From NCBI RefSeq assembly GCF_039832105.1, contig NZ_JBDOHS010000006.1:1-64000 (forward strand): a stretch of 64,000 nt of DNA, in the 5' to 3' direction. Below, piece after piece: positions 8,607 to 16,555 of the stretch (position 1 is the first letter of the stretch; each line of letters begins with the position of its first letter). The translations under genes were made by a program, and so were the position numbers. The notes beneath the pieces were generated by a model that ran no database searches, was not told where the DNA came from, and saw only the letters and a program-made list of their open reading frames with translations. This stretch comes from Dorea_A sp016295505 (GTDB lineage Bacteria; Bacillota; Clostridia; Lachnospirales; Lachnospiraceae).

Positions 8607-9914
8607 TTATTCAGCAGCTGCTGCCTCTGTTGCCCATCCATCTACGAATGCGGATACAACTGCATCCCAGTTTGCATCTGTCTGATCAGCTGCATATGCT
8701 GTAAGAGCAGATCCTACACCGTTCTTCCACTCTTCAGACGGCATTGTAGAGAAGTTCCATGATACAGGAGTCTTTCCTTCTTCAAGATATTTGTTTGCTT
8801 CATTTACAAGTACGTTGTCAGATTCCAGGTTAGATTTGAATGGAATTACGAATCCCATATCTTTGCACATTGCTTCTACACCTGTCTCAGATGTTACACA
8901 CCAGTTGATGAAGTCCAGTGTTGCCTGAATATCTTCCTCAGAAGCTTTGGAGTTTACACACCAGTAGTTCTCTGTACCGGTACATACACCCTGATCTTCT
9001 TCGCCTTCTACGCCGATGTAGATTGGAAGGATTCCAAGATTCTCGTCGCCAAGATCAGCTACATCGTTATAAGCCCATGTACCATTCTGATAGAAAACTG
9101 CTTCCTCTGTTACGAATTCTGCTACAGCATCATCACCTGTCTTTGTGGACAGAAGTTTCGGATCACAGGTAGCATTGTTGATGTACAGATCCCAGATCTG
9201 ACGATAGTTGTCAAGGTAGGTGCCTTTGATTGCATCTGTGTTGTCAATTCCATCTGCTTTATATTCATAGTAGATCGGAAGGTTTGCAAGATGTGTCTTG
9301 AATCTCCAGTCAGAAGATCCGTCCATACCAGCGGATGTGAATGCAGAGAATCCAAGTTCATCTTTACGTGCTGTGATATCTTCTACTACTTTCTTGAAGC
9401 TGTCAAAGTTTGTGATATCATCTGCTGTATATCCAGCCTCTTCCAGAAGTGCTTTGTTGTAAATAATTCCGTAGTTTTCGATAACATATGCGATACCAAG
9501 TGTCTGATCTCCGTCTTTCAGAGCGAAGCTGTCATCTGTCAGTTCTCCGGCAATATCAGATCCGGACAGATCATAGCAGTAATCTTTCCAGCTTGCAAGA
9601 CCAACCGGTCCGTTTACCTGGAATAATGTAGGAGCGTCTGTCTTAGCCATCTCTGACTTCAGTGTCTTCTCATACTCTCCGGAAGCTGCTGTAAGAACCG
9701 TTACCGGAACTCCTGTCTCATCAGTATATGCTTCAGCCAGAGCCTGCCACTGCTCGTCTGCTTCTGGTTTGAAGTTCAGATAATATACCTTTCCGGAAGC
9801 TTCCTTATCCCCTGATCCCTCATCAGAAGATGATGATGAACTTCCGCAGCCTGCCAACATACCAACTGCCATAGCCGCAACAAGTAAAATTGATACAACT
9901 TTACGCTTTTTCAT
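8607..9914 (-). CDS. Sugar ABC transporter substrate-binding lipoprotein
   Basis: This extracellular lipoprotein captures the sugar for the two permeases downstream. The 435-residue precursor has a lipoprotein signal peptide with lipobox LAGC and lipidated Cys23, a Ser-rich linker (24-30), and a family-1 type binding fold (PTLFQVNGPVGLASW; a conserved YNKALLEEAGY segment). The ATG at 9914 has a GTGAGGTAAACATT site. Its upstream region carries an extended -10 promoter and a sequence nearly identical to one at the promoter of the nearby response regulator gene. The substrate is inferred to be an alpha-glucooligosaccharide from the adjacent malQ. Confidence 0.92.
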   Translation of the reverse strand: MKKRKVVSILLVAAMAVGMLAGCGSSSSSSDEGSGDKEASGKVYYLNFKPEADEQWQALAEAYTDETGVPVTVLTAASGEYEKTLKSEMAKTDAPTLFQVNGPVGLASWKDYCYDLSGSDIAGELTDDSFALKDGDQTLGIAYVIENYGIIYNKALLEEAGYTADDITNFDSFKKVVEDITARKDELGFSAFTSAGMDGSSDWRFKTHLANLPIYYEYKADGIDNTDAIKGTYLDNYRQIWDLYINNATCDPKLLSTKTGDDAVAEFVTEEAVFYQNGTWAYNDVADLGDENLGILPIYIGVEGEEDQGVCTGTENYWCVNSKASEEDIQATLDFINWCVTSETGVEAMCKDMGFVIPFKSNLESDNVLVNEANKYLEEGKTPVSWNFSTMPSEEWKNGVGSALTAYAADQTDANWDAVVSAFVDGWATEAAAAE

Positions 9915-9961
9915 AATGTTTACCTCACCTTTCCAAACATTGTTTTCTTTGTTGTGAGTAC

Positions 9962-9970
9962 ATCATATCA
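9962..9970 (-). promoter_or_regulatory. Candidate extended -10 promoter of binding protein operon
   Basis: On the minus strand TGATATGAT gives an extended -10 (TG, one base, TATGAT). No good -35 sits at 17 bases, which is what an activator-dependent promoter would look like. The start codon lies about 48 bases downstream. Confidence 0.45.
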
Positions 9971-10009
9971 GTTGTCGCGTAAAAAGCTGTATCAATTAAA
10001 AAACCTAAA

Positions 10010-10025
10010 ATACAAAAAAATATAC
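10010..10025 (-). promoter_or_regulatory. Operator-like element upstream of binding-protein promoter
   Basis: The 16 bases (minus strand GTATATTTTTTTGTAT) match an element at 14787-14802 upstream of the response regulator gene at 15 of 16 positions. A weaker copy, GTTTTTTAATTGAT, starts 21 bases downstream. The match suggests binding by the same AraC-type regulator. Confidence 0.5.
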
Positions 10026-10029
10026 TCTT

Positions 10030-11313
10030 CTATTGTTCTTCTTCATACTGCCGGATGCTCTCATCCGCTTTCTTTACAAACTCTTCCGGGGACATCTTTC
10101 CCTGTGCAAGATCCGGCAGGCATTCTCCCAGCGTCTCTTCCTGCAGAATAGAATTCCATTTCACCTGATAGTTCGGAACAATCTGTGGTTCCTCCGTAAA
10201 TGCATCAATATAATCCTGCAGCAGCTGACGGTCCGTCTTTCCATCCAGTTTCAGCAGCTTACTCTTTTCTTCCATATTGAAGATCGTCCGGAATTTCAGA
10301 AATGCAATCGCACCTTCCTTTATCTCATCACTGTATGTAGCAACTACAGCCCACCCAAATGTCTCAGGAGATGAGATCAGCTTATTCCCCGGAAATGCAG
10401 AAAACCTTACATTTTCCACAAACTCTTCCGGAATCTTATCGATCATCCAGTAGCCGTTTGGGATCATCGCAACCTTCCCGGACACGAAATTCGTATAAGC
10501 GACATCAAAATCCGTATGCATGGCATCCTCGGTCGTATATGAGAACAACTTCTTTAGCGTATCGGCCAGATGCAGTCCGTTCTCATTCTGATAGCTGTCC
10601 GGATATAACTGCTTCATGAACTGAGCTCCTTCTTCGGAATCAGCCAGCTCTGCCGTTGCCAGGAGCATGGGCGCCCAGCCTGTTCCTTCCGTGTGAAGTC
10701 CCAGCGGAGTGATCCCCTGCGCCTTCAGTCTGTCACAACACTCCCAGAATTCTTCCCAGGTCTCCGGGAACTCCTCAATTCCCGCCTGTTCGAACAGGCT
10801 CTGATTCCAGAAGACGCCGGAGCAGGAAAATGCAGTTGTACTGAGTGGTCCCAGATAGATACTTCCATCCGATTCGGTACATGCCTCCAGAACAGCCGGT
10901 TCTACGATCCGGTTCCACTCTGAATCCTCCTGTATATATGGAGCCAGGTCTACCAGCCTCTCTTCTTCGATCATCATCTGATAGAAAGAGGGCAATAGGC
11001 GCAAATCCGTGATGACCGCCGGAAGCTCATCCGTCACATTCTGTCGTTTCAGATTCTTGCGGTATTCCTCTTCCGTCTCCATAATCCATTCCACATCAAT
11101 CTGATATCTGCCCTGGTAGGCTTTATTAAATGCTTCTACCACTTCCTGCTCATTCTTTTTTCCCGTGGTCGGATCTACCGTCAGTATCATGGGAATCCGG
11201 ATCTCTTCCGACGGACTCTCTGCCTGCTTTTTTTCCCTGCCTGCACAACCCGCAATGCTGATCAGCATTGCGCACAGAATTATGGCTGCAATCGCACGAT
11301 TATAGTTCATCAT
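10030..11313 (-). CDS. Extracellular solute-binding lipoprotein linked to a two-component system
   Basis: A family-1 type binding lipoprotein, 427 residues, encoded directly after a YesM/YesN-type sensor pair. The signal peptide ends in IAGC, giving an N-terminal lipidated Cys. The fold is supported by FWNQSLFEQAGIEEFPETWEEFWECCDRL and an AMIPNGYWMID segment. The ATG at 11313 overlaps the last 14 bases of the kinase gene; 11310 is also possible. Such third components often present ligand to the kinase sensor domain, so a sensing role beside or instead of transport is likely. A separate binding protein for the transporter is encoded downstream. Confidence 0.85.
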   Translation of the reverse strand: MMNYNRAIAAIILCAMLISIAGCAGREKKQAESPSEEIRIPMILTVDPTTGKKNEQEVVEAFNKAYQGRYQIDVEWIMETEEEYRKNLKRQNVTDELPAVITDLRLLPSFYQMMIEEERLVDLAPYIQEDSEWNRIVEPAVLEACTESDGSIYLGPLSTTAFSCSGVFWNQSLFEQAGIEEFPETWEEFWECCDRLKAQGITPLGLHTEGTGWAPMLLATAELADSEEGAQFMKQLYPDSYQNENGLHLADTLKKLFSYTTEDAMHTDFDVAYTNFVSGKVAMIPNGYWMIDKIPEEFVENVRFSAFPGNKLISSPETFGWAVVATYSDEIKEGAIAFLKFRTIFNMEEKSKLLKLDGKTDRQLLQDYIDAFTEEPQIVPNYQVKWNSILQEETLGECLPDLAQGKMSPEEFVKKADESIRQYEEEQ

Positions 11314-13081
11314 TTTCCGTCCCATCCACCGGAAGCTGAATGACACATTCCGTTCCTTCTTTCTGAACTTCATAAGCAAAACCTACATCCTCTCCATATT
11401 TCAGCCGAAGCCTGGTAATGATATTCACAACACCATATCCATGCTGTTTATCAGGAAAACATTCTTTCATCTCCGTCACAGGCAGTGTACCAAGCGCATT
11501 GATCTTTTCTGCCGTCTCTGCTTCCATCGGTGTCCCGTTATTATAGACTGCCAGAATCAGCTTTCCGTCGACCTCCTTTACGCGGATCCGTATCAGACCA
11601 CCTTCATAGATATCACAAAAGCCATACTTGATCGCATTTTCCACCAGTGGCTGCAGAACCAGCTTCAGTACCCACCGGTTCTTTGCGTCTACCTGACAGT
11701 CGATCTCATAACGGAAGAGATTCTCGTTGCGGATCTGCTGGATCTCCATGTAACTCTTCACATTCTCCAGCTCATCTTCCACTGTTACCATATCTCTGCC
11801 TTTACTCAGAGACAATCGGAGATATCGGGAAAGTGCCTGTATCATCTTCATGGTCGTCTCCTCCCCGTTGATCCTTGCCAGCATATAGATCGTATCCAGT
11901 GTATTATACAAAAAGTGTGGATTGATCTGGCTGATCAACATATTCAGTTCACTGGTTCGAAGCTCTTTCTCCTGGCTCTTGATCTCCAGAAGCAGCTGTT
12001 CGATATTCTCCAGCATCTTATTATATGATTCTCCGATGTTATCCAGCTCCGTATTCGTATGAATATCCACCGTCCTGGTAAAATCCTGTCCGTCAAACTC
12101 AGTCATTGCATCACTGATCTTCTTGATCGGTCTTGTAAAGACACGTGACGCATAGATACTAATCACAAAAGCCGCTGCCATGACCAGCAGATAGATTCCA
12201 ATCAATACCATCAGAATCTGATTCATACCCTGATTCAGAACTTTGTTCGGCACCAGTGTATAGATCAGCATTCCGTTTTTTTCTTGCCGGTATACCGAAA
12301 GGATTCCTCCCTTCACATGTTCTCCGTTGACAATCACACTTGACGCATCACTTCCGGCCAGTTCCCTGATCCGCTCTTTATCAGTTTTTTCCATCTCAAA
12401 TCCGTCCGGACTCCATTCCATACAGATCCGTCCGTCAGTATCTACGATTCCGACCGCTACTTCATCCGTCAGTTTGTCATTTTCCGTTACCACTTCTGAC
12501 AAAAACTCATCATTCATCTTCAGGAACAGCATTCCCGGATCATGTGCATAATCCATGCTCCTGACATATCTTCCGATGAACAGCGCATATTCCCCGTCTC
12601 CGAACAGCTCGTCTTTGGCCCAGAACCACTTTGTCCTGGAATACTCCTCTCCCAGCTCGTCTGCAAATCCGCTTTTTTCGAAATCTTCATATGAGATCTT
12701 GGAGTAGGATTTTGTATAGACATTTTCTTTGTTATCCACATAACAGTATTCTGCCACATGATCCAGATCAATATAGGCAAAATACTTGCTCAGAGCATTC
12801 TTTTCCACCTCTTCCAGGCCCTTGGTCTTCAGGCTCTTCTGTACATTATCGTTGACGATACAGTCCGCAGTGACTTCATCACTCTTCTGATAAAGATTAT
12901 CCATGGCCATGCCCATCTTTTCATTCATGAATTCATATTTATCTACAATGACTGAAGTCATGTTCTTTCGCATATAGAACCAGACTCCGATACTGGACAA
13001 GAATAACGCCAGTATCAGGAGCGAAATCATATATTTCAGATATTTTCTCTGTATTCCCGAAGATTTCTTTTGCTCTGTCAT
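11300..13081 (-). CDS. YesM-type sensor histidine kinase
   Basis: This membrane kinase senses an extracellular signal, probably a sugar or a loaded binding protein, and phosphorylates the adjacent regulator. The 593 residues show membrane segment one (about 17-37), an extracytoplasmic Cache-like sensor, membrane segment two (about 287-311), HAMP (about 311-365), a His_kinase domain with phospho-His389 in SQINPHFLYNTLD and an ATPase domain with LVLQPLVENAIKYGF and HGYGVVNI. Its start overlaps the regulator stop by four bases and its end overlaps the binding-protein start, so translation is likely coupled. Confidence 0.94.
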   Translation of the reverse strand: MTEQKKSSGIQRKYLKYMISLLILALFLSSIGVWFYMRKNMTSVIVDKYEFMNEKMGMAMDNLYQKSDEVTADCIVNDNVQKSLKTKGLEEVEKNALSKYFAYIDLDHVAEYCYVDNKENVYTKSYSKISYEDFEKSGFADELGEEYSRTKWFWAKDELFGDGEYALFIGRYVRSMDYAHDPGMLFLKMNDEFLSEVVTENDKLTDEVAVGIVDTDGRICMEWSPDGFEMEKTDKERIRELAGSDASSVIVNGEHVKGGILSVYRQEKNGMLIYTLVPNKVLNQGMNQILMVLIGIYLLVMAAAFVISIYASRVFTRPIKKISDAMTEFDGQDFTRTVDIHTNTELDNIGESYNKMLENIEQLLLEIKSQEKELRTSELNMLISQINPHFLYNTLDTIYMLARINGEETTMKMIQALSRYLRLSLSKGRDMVTVEDELENVKSYMEIQQIRNENLFRYEIDCQVDAKNRWVLKLVLQPLVENAIKYGFCDIYEGGLIRIRVKEVDGKLILAVYNNGTPMEAETAEKINALGTLPVTEMKECFPDKQHGYGVVNIITRLRLKYGEDVGFAYEVQKEGTECVIQLPVDGTENDEL

Positions 13082-14670
13082 GCTTTATATTCCCTTTTAT
13101 ATTCACTCGGCAGTTTTCCGGTATATTGTTTAAACAAATGCGAGAAATACGATGGATTGCTGATTCCAACCTGTTCACAGATCGTTCCGATACTGTGATC
13201 CCCATTCTCCAGAAGTTCTTTCGCCTTTTCCATTCTCCGCTGCAGCAGATATTTTTTAAATGTCATCTGAAATGTATTCTTGAACACCCGTCCGAAATAC
13301 ACCGGATTGAGGTACACCTGTGTTGCCACCTGTACAATGGACAGTTCCTCATCATTCAGATTCTCTTCGATATAGGCGATTGCTTCAGACATATATTCCT
13401 TAAAATACCTGGTCTCATCCTTCCCGGCAGTTTCTCTTCGAACTTCGATCGCTTTTCCGAGGATCTTGTAGCAGACATCCACGGAACGGGCCGCATTCAG
13501 GTTCTTCAGATTGGAATAATAATTCTGAAACTGCCCCTTTAATTCCTCGTTCAGTCCATAGGAATCCTTCAGCATGAATTCCGCCTTCAGCATGACCTTA
13601 TGCATGTACTGGCACTGAAGTTCTTCCTCATTGGGCAGACTGTAGATAAAATTCACAAATGCATCCTTCAGTTCCTGTTCACTGTTTTTCCGGACAGCGT
13701 TGACGATCATATTCTCCGCATCCGCCGGATAAGACTTCTCTACTTTTTCTTCCATCTCCTCCGGTATGGTAAATGCACTTGCTCCGGAGATACTGGCAAG
13801 TCCGAACAGCTTCTGTGCCTCTTCACAGCTTCTCTTGATTCCCCGGATTCCCTTATACGGCTTGGAGATTGCCGCCACGATCGGGCTTCTTTCTTCCTTT
13901 TTAATATGCTCCAGCATCTGCTTCAGTTCACGAACCGACGCATTCTCCTGTGTTTTAATGATAAATGCACAGGTTCCCTCTTCATTTTCAAATTTCCAGT
14001 AGAAAAACCGATCTCCGATCATTCCTTCCAGCTGCTGGATCATGGCATATCTGGATGCCTCATACTCCAGCGCGTTGGTGATCTTGTATGCAAGATCAAT
14101 ATCCACGCACACCGTAATAAACCGGTCTCCCTCACGAATCACATCCTGAAGCGTCGCAAACACTTCTTCCACCTTTTCCTGAGGGATCCGGTTCTGTATA
14201 TACTTCTGCACAACTACCTGCAGGAAGCTGTCTGAATCTTCCTTCAGAAGGCGCTCCCAGCTGTTGTATTTTTCCTGATTTCTTCGCTGCTCCATACAGG
14301 TATTCCAGGCATTCTGCATGGTTTCCTGAAGCTTCTCATCCTCGATCGGCTTCAGAAGATACGCAAATGCACCCAGCTCGCATGCCTGCTGTGCATATTC
14401 AAAATCCCGGTAAGCGCTCAGCACAATAAACAGACAGTCGATCTCTTCCTTCTGAATCGTTTCCATGACCATCAGACCGGTAATCTGTTTCATTCTGATA
14501 TCCGTCAGTACCACATCCGGCCTCTTTTCCCGGATCACATGAATTGCCTGCTCTCCGCTCTGTGCAGTCCCGACCACTTCGAATCCCATGCTCTTCCAGT
14601 CATACGTTTTCAATAATCCCTGCAGAAGGATAGACTCATCATCTACAATAACAAGCTTCAATAATTCCAT
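13078..14670 (-). CDS. YesN-type AraC-family response regulator
   Basis: This DNA-binding regulator is activated by the kinase encoded downstream. The 530 residues carry a receiver domain (about 1-120) with acidic Asp10/Asp11 and phospho-Asp57 in LTDIRM, a long middle region, and a C-terminal AraC double helix-turn-helix (last 100 residues, with RRMEKAKELLENGDHSIGTI and PSYFSHLFKQYTG). I choose the ATG at 14670; the GTG at 14682 lies in the ribosome site. A good promoter and three direct repeats spaced 21-22 bp lie upstream, which suggests autoregulation. Likely targets are the neighbouring sugar transport genes. Confidence 0.94.
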   Translation of the reverse strand: MELLKLVIVDDESILLQGLLKTYDWKSMGFEVVGTAQSGEQAIHVIREKRPDVVLTDIRMKQITGLMVMETIQKEEIDCLFIVLSAYRDFEYAQQACELGAFAYLLKPIEDEKLQETMQNAWNTCMEQRRNQEKYNSWERLLKEDSDSFLQVVVQKYIQNRIPQEKVEEVFATLQDVIREGDRFITVCVDIDLAYKITNALEYEASRYAMIQQLEGMIGDRFFYWKFENEEGTCAFIIKTQENASVRELKQMLEHIKKEERSPIVAAISKPYKGIRGIKRSCEEAQKLFGLASISGASAFTIPEEMEEKVEKSYPADAENMIVNAVRKNSEQELKDAFVNFIYSLPNEEELQCQYMHKVMLKAEFMLKDSYGLNEELKGQFQNYYSNLKNLNAARSVDVCYKILGKAIEVRRETAGKDETRYFKEYMSEAIAYIEENLNDEELSIVQVATQVYLNPVYFGRVFKNTFQMTFKKYLLQRRMEKAKELLENGDHSIGTICEQVGISNPSYFSHLFKQYTGKLPSEYKREYKA

Positions 14671-14693
14671 AACTCTCCCCACTATTCAGATGA

Positions 14694-14712
14694 ATGCCGG
14701 CTCCTCCGGCAT
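14694..14712 (-). other. Leader hairpin of the response regulator gene
   Basis: ATGCCGG (14694-14700) pairs with CCGGCAT (14706-14712). In the minus-strand transcript the five-base loop reads AGGAG, like a ribosome site, about 24 bases before the real start. No T run follows, so it is not a terminator; a role in translation or RNA stability is possible. Confidence 0.55.
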
Positions 14713-14727
14713 CCGTACCGTCAATAG

Positions 14728-14755
14728 ATTACATCTCCATTGTATTTCCTGTCAG
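14728..14755 (-). promoter_or_regulatory. Promoter of response regulator operon
   Basis: The -35 CTGACA (14750-14755) and -10 TGTAAT (14728-14733) are 16 bases apart and each differ from consensus at one position. It lies 58 bases before the ATG and directly downstream of three direct repeats. Confidence 0.7.
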
Positions 14756-14776
14756 AGAATTATTTTTATCAAAAAT

Positions 14777-14825
14777 CATACCTGTTATACAAAAAAACAT
14801 ACCTTTCAGTGTCAAAAAACATACT
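14777..14825 (-). repeat. Three direct repeats upstream of response regulator promoter
   Basis: On the minus strand the motif GTATG followed by a T tract and often GA occurs three times; the CATAC cores (plus strand) begin at 14777, 14798 and 14820, thus 21 and 22 bases apart, two helical turns. The array ends 21 bases upstream of the -35, a usual place for AraC-type activators. The middle copy recurs near the binding-protein promoter at 10010-10025. Confidence 0.65.
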
Positions 14826-14843
14826 TTTCCATCTGTCAGTACA

Positions 14844-16328
14844 TTAATCCAGAAGTTCTCTGATCATCTCTGCATTGAAAGCAACCCTGTCCACATGGTT
14901 GACCTCAATCTGGTACAGTGCATTCGCGGCAATGTGTTCCGCAGCCTGCTCCAGATCACGGATTCCGCTGGTGTCTTCATGCATCCGGATCACCTCATCC
15001 AGACCATCATCCGTAAGAACACACTCATCCTCCCGCATGCCGATTCTTTTCAGAACCTTCGGAAGTGCATACTGTGAGAATATGACCTTCTTTTCTTCCG
15101 GTGTATAGTCAGGAATCTCAATCACCGCAAACCGGGACATAAGAGGTGCGCTGATCTGATCTTTCTCATTCGCAGTTGCAATTGGATAGACTCCTACCGT
15201 CGGAATCATACATTCGATATAGTTATCGGTAAATCCAAGATTATCAAGCAGAGTCAGAAGGACATCGGCCGGATTGCCGTTGCCTTTTCCTGCTGCCGCC
15301 TTATCCAGCTCATTGATAATGAAGACCAGATTCGATTCTCCTGCCATGGCAAATGCGTCCATAATAATTCCCGGCTTGGCATTGGCATAGACACGGGAGC
15401 TTCCGGTAAGCTGCTCCGGATCGTTAATCGAACTCATATCCAGTGTCGTCCACGGCAATTTCAGGATTCGTGCCACTGCATAGGCAATCTGTGACTTTCC
15501 GGTTCCGGCAGGTCCGATCAGCAATAGACCATACGCCGGCAGGGTATGGGTACGATTGATCTGAATGATAGTCTCGATGATTCTTTGCTTTACCCGTTCC
15601 ATACCATACAGTGTCTCGTCCAGAATGCGTCGTGCTTCCTCCGGATCGATTGCCTCAAAATAATGATTCTTCCACTGAATATTCATCATCATGGAAAGTG
15701 CCCTCTGTGCATGGCGGCGTTCTTCCGGGGACACCTCATTGGAGCGGGCCACAGCCAGGTTCCGTCTTGCCCAGAGTCGAATATTATCCGGAAGCGTTCT
15801 TCCGGCACAGTTCATAAAGTCAGTAATACTCTGAATGCTGGTAAGTTTCATGCTGTCTCCGGTCTCTTCCGTATCTTCATCTGCGATCTCCTCTGTCGGC
15901 GCATTGCTCGACAGCAGACGGTCGATCATAAACTGCAGAAATCCGTCTTCCGCAGATAGCTTCTCACCTCCTCCAAAAGCCATCTCGCGAATCTTATATA
16001 CCGCATAGCCATCCTCACGTTCAGCACCTGAGAGTCGTACATTGATGTGATTTTCCCCGAGCCATTTCAACAGACTGACAAAACGGGCGTCCAGCTGCAG
16101 AATGTCTGCACTGACCATTCCGCTTTCCTCTTTGAATTCAAATGCCGTTCTCTTCACCGGATTGGTAAACATGCCACAGGAATGATGCTCAAAATTCTTT
16201 CCTTTGCTGTCCAGAACAAGAATCGGCTTCTCCGGAGAAGTCTCTGATTCGTCTGTATAAAAAATGTGATATGTACATACAGGCGCCTGCTTATCTTCCG
16301 GCGCACTGTTAAAATCAAACACTGTCAT
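14844..16328 (-). CDS. Lon-like AAA+ ATPase without protease domain
   Basis: The 494 residues have an unrecognised N-terminal region (about 1-160, acidic at 147-157) and an AAA+ module related to that of Lon protease: a linker ending RRILDETLYGMERVKQRI, Walker A GPAGTGKS at 272-279, Walker B region VFIINELDK at 335-343, sensor ATANEKD near 385, arginine finger R399 and sensor-2 SGIRDLE near 455. There is no Lon peptidase domain. The Walker B aspartate is Asn339 while Glu340 is kept. The ATG at 16328 lies seven bases from GGAGG. It starts 17 bases after copA and probably belongs to the copper operon. Its role is unknown; a chaperone or remodelling ATPase is a guess. Confidence 0.85.
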   Translation of the reverse strand: MTVFDFNSAPEDKQAPVCTYHIFYTDESETSPEKPILVLDSKGKNFEHHSCGMFTNPVKRTAFEFKEESGMVSADILQLDARFVSLLKWLGENHINVRLSGAEREDGYAVYKIREMAFGGGEKLSAEDGFLQFMIDRLLSSNAPTEEIADEDTEETGDSMKLTSIQSITDFMNCAGRTLPDNIRLWARRNLAVARSNEVSPEERRHAQRALSMMMNIQWKNHYFEAIDPEEARRILDETLYGMERVKQRIIETIIQINRTHTLPAYGLLLIGPAGTGKSQIAYAVARILKLPWTTLDMSSINDPEQLTGSSRVYANAKPGIIMDAFAMAGESNLVFIINELDKAAAGKGNGNPADVLLTLLDNLGFTDNYIECMIPTVGVYPIATANEKDQISAPLMSRFAVIEIPDYTPEEKKVIFSQYALPKVLKRIGMREDECVLTDDGLDEVIRMHEDTSGIRDLEQAAEHIAANALYQIEVNHVDRVAFNAEMIRELLD

Positions 16329-16345
16329 AATCATTCCTCCTTCGG

Positions 16346-16555
16346 CTATTGAATGGAAATCACCGTATAATCCTGGTCTTCTACGACCTTCTTCAGAACC
16401 TCATCTGCAACTTCCGTATTCAATGTAAGTTCCGCGGTTCCTGCCTCATGGCTTACGATTGCTTCTTCCACTTCCGGAAGTGCCTCGAGGCATTTCTTCA
16501 CTCTTGCTTCACAGTGTACACACATCATACCCTCAATCTTCATCGTCTTCTTCAT
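16346..16555 (-). CDS. Possible internally initiated copper chaperone (CopZ-like)
   Basis: Inside and in frame with copA, an ATG at 16555 is preceded, nine bases away, by AGGAG (16565-16569) in an A-rich setting typical of true starts here. Translation from it would give a 69-residue HMA protein starting MKKTMKIEGMMCVHCEARV, the size and layout of a free CopZ chaperone that delivers Cu(I) to the pump. Either a once separate copZ gene has fused to copA, or both the long and the short product are made. Production of the short form is inference. Confidence 0.5.
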   Translation of the reverse strand: MKKTMKIEGMMCVHCEARVKKCLEALPEVEEAIVSHEAGTAELTLNTEVADEVLKKVVEDQDYTVISIQ

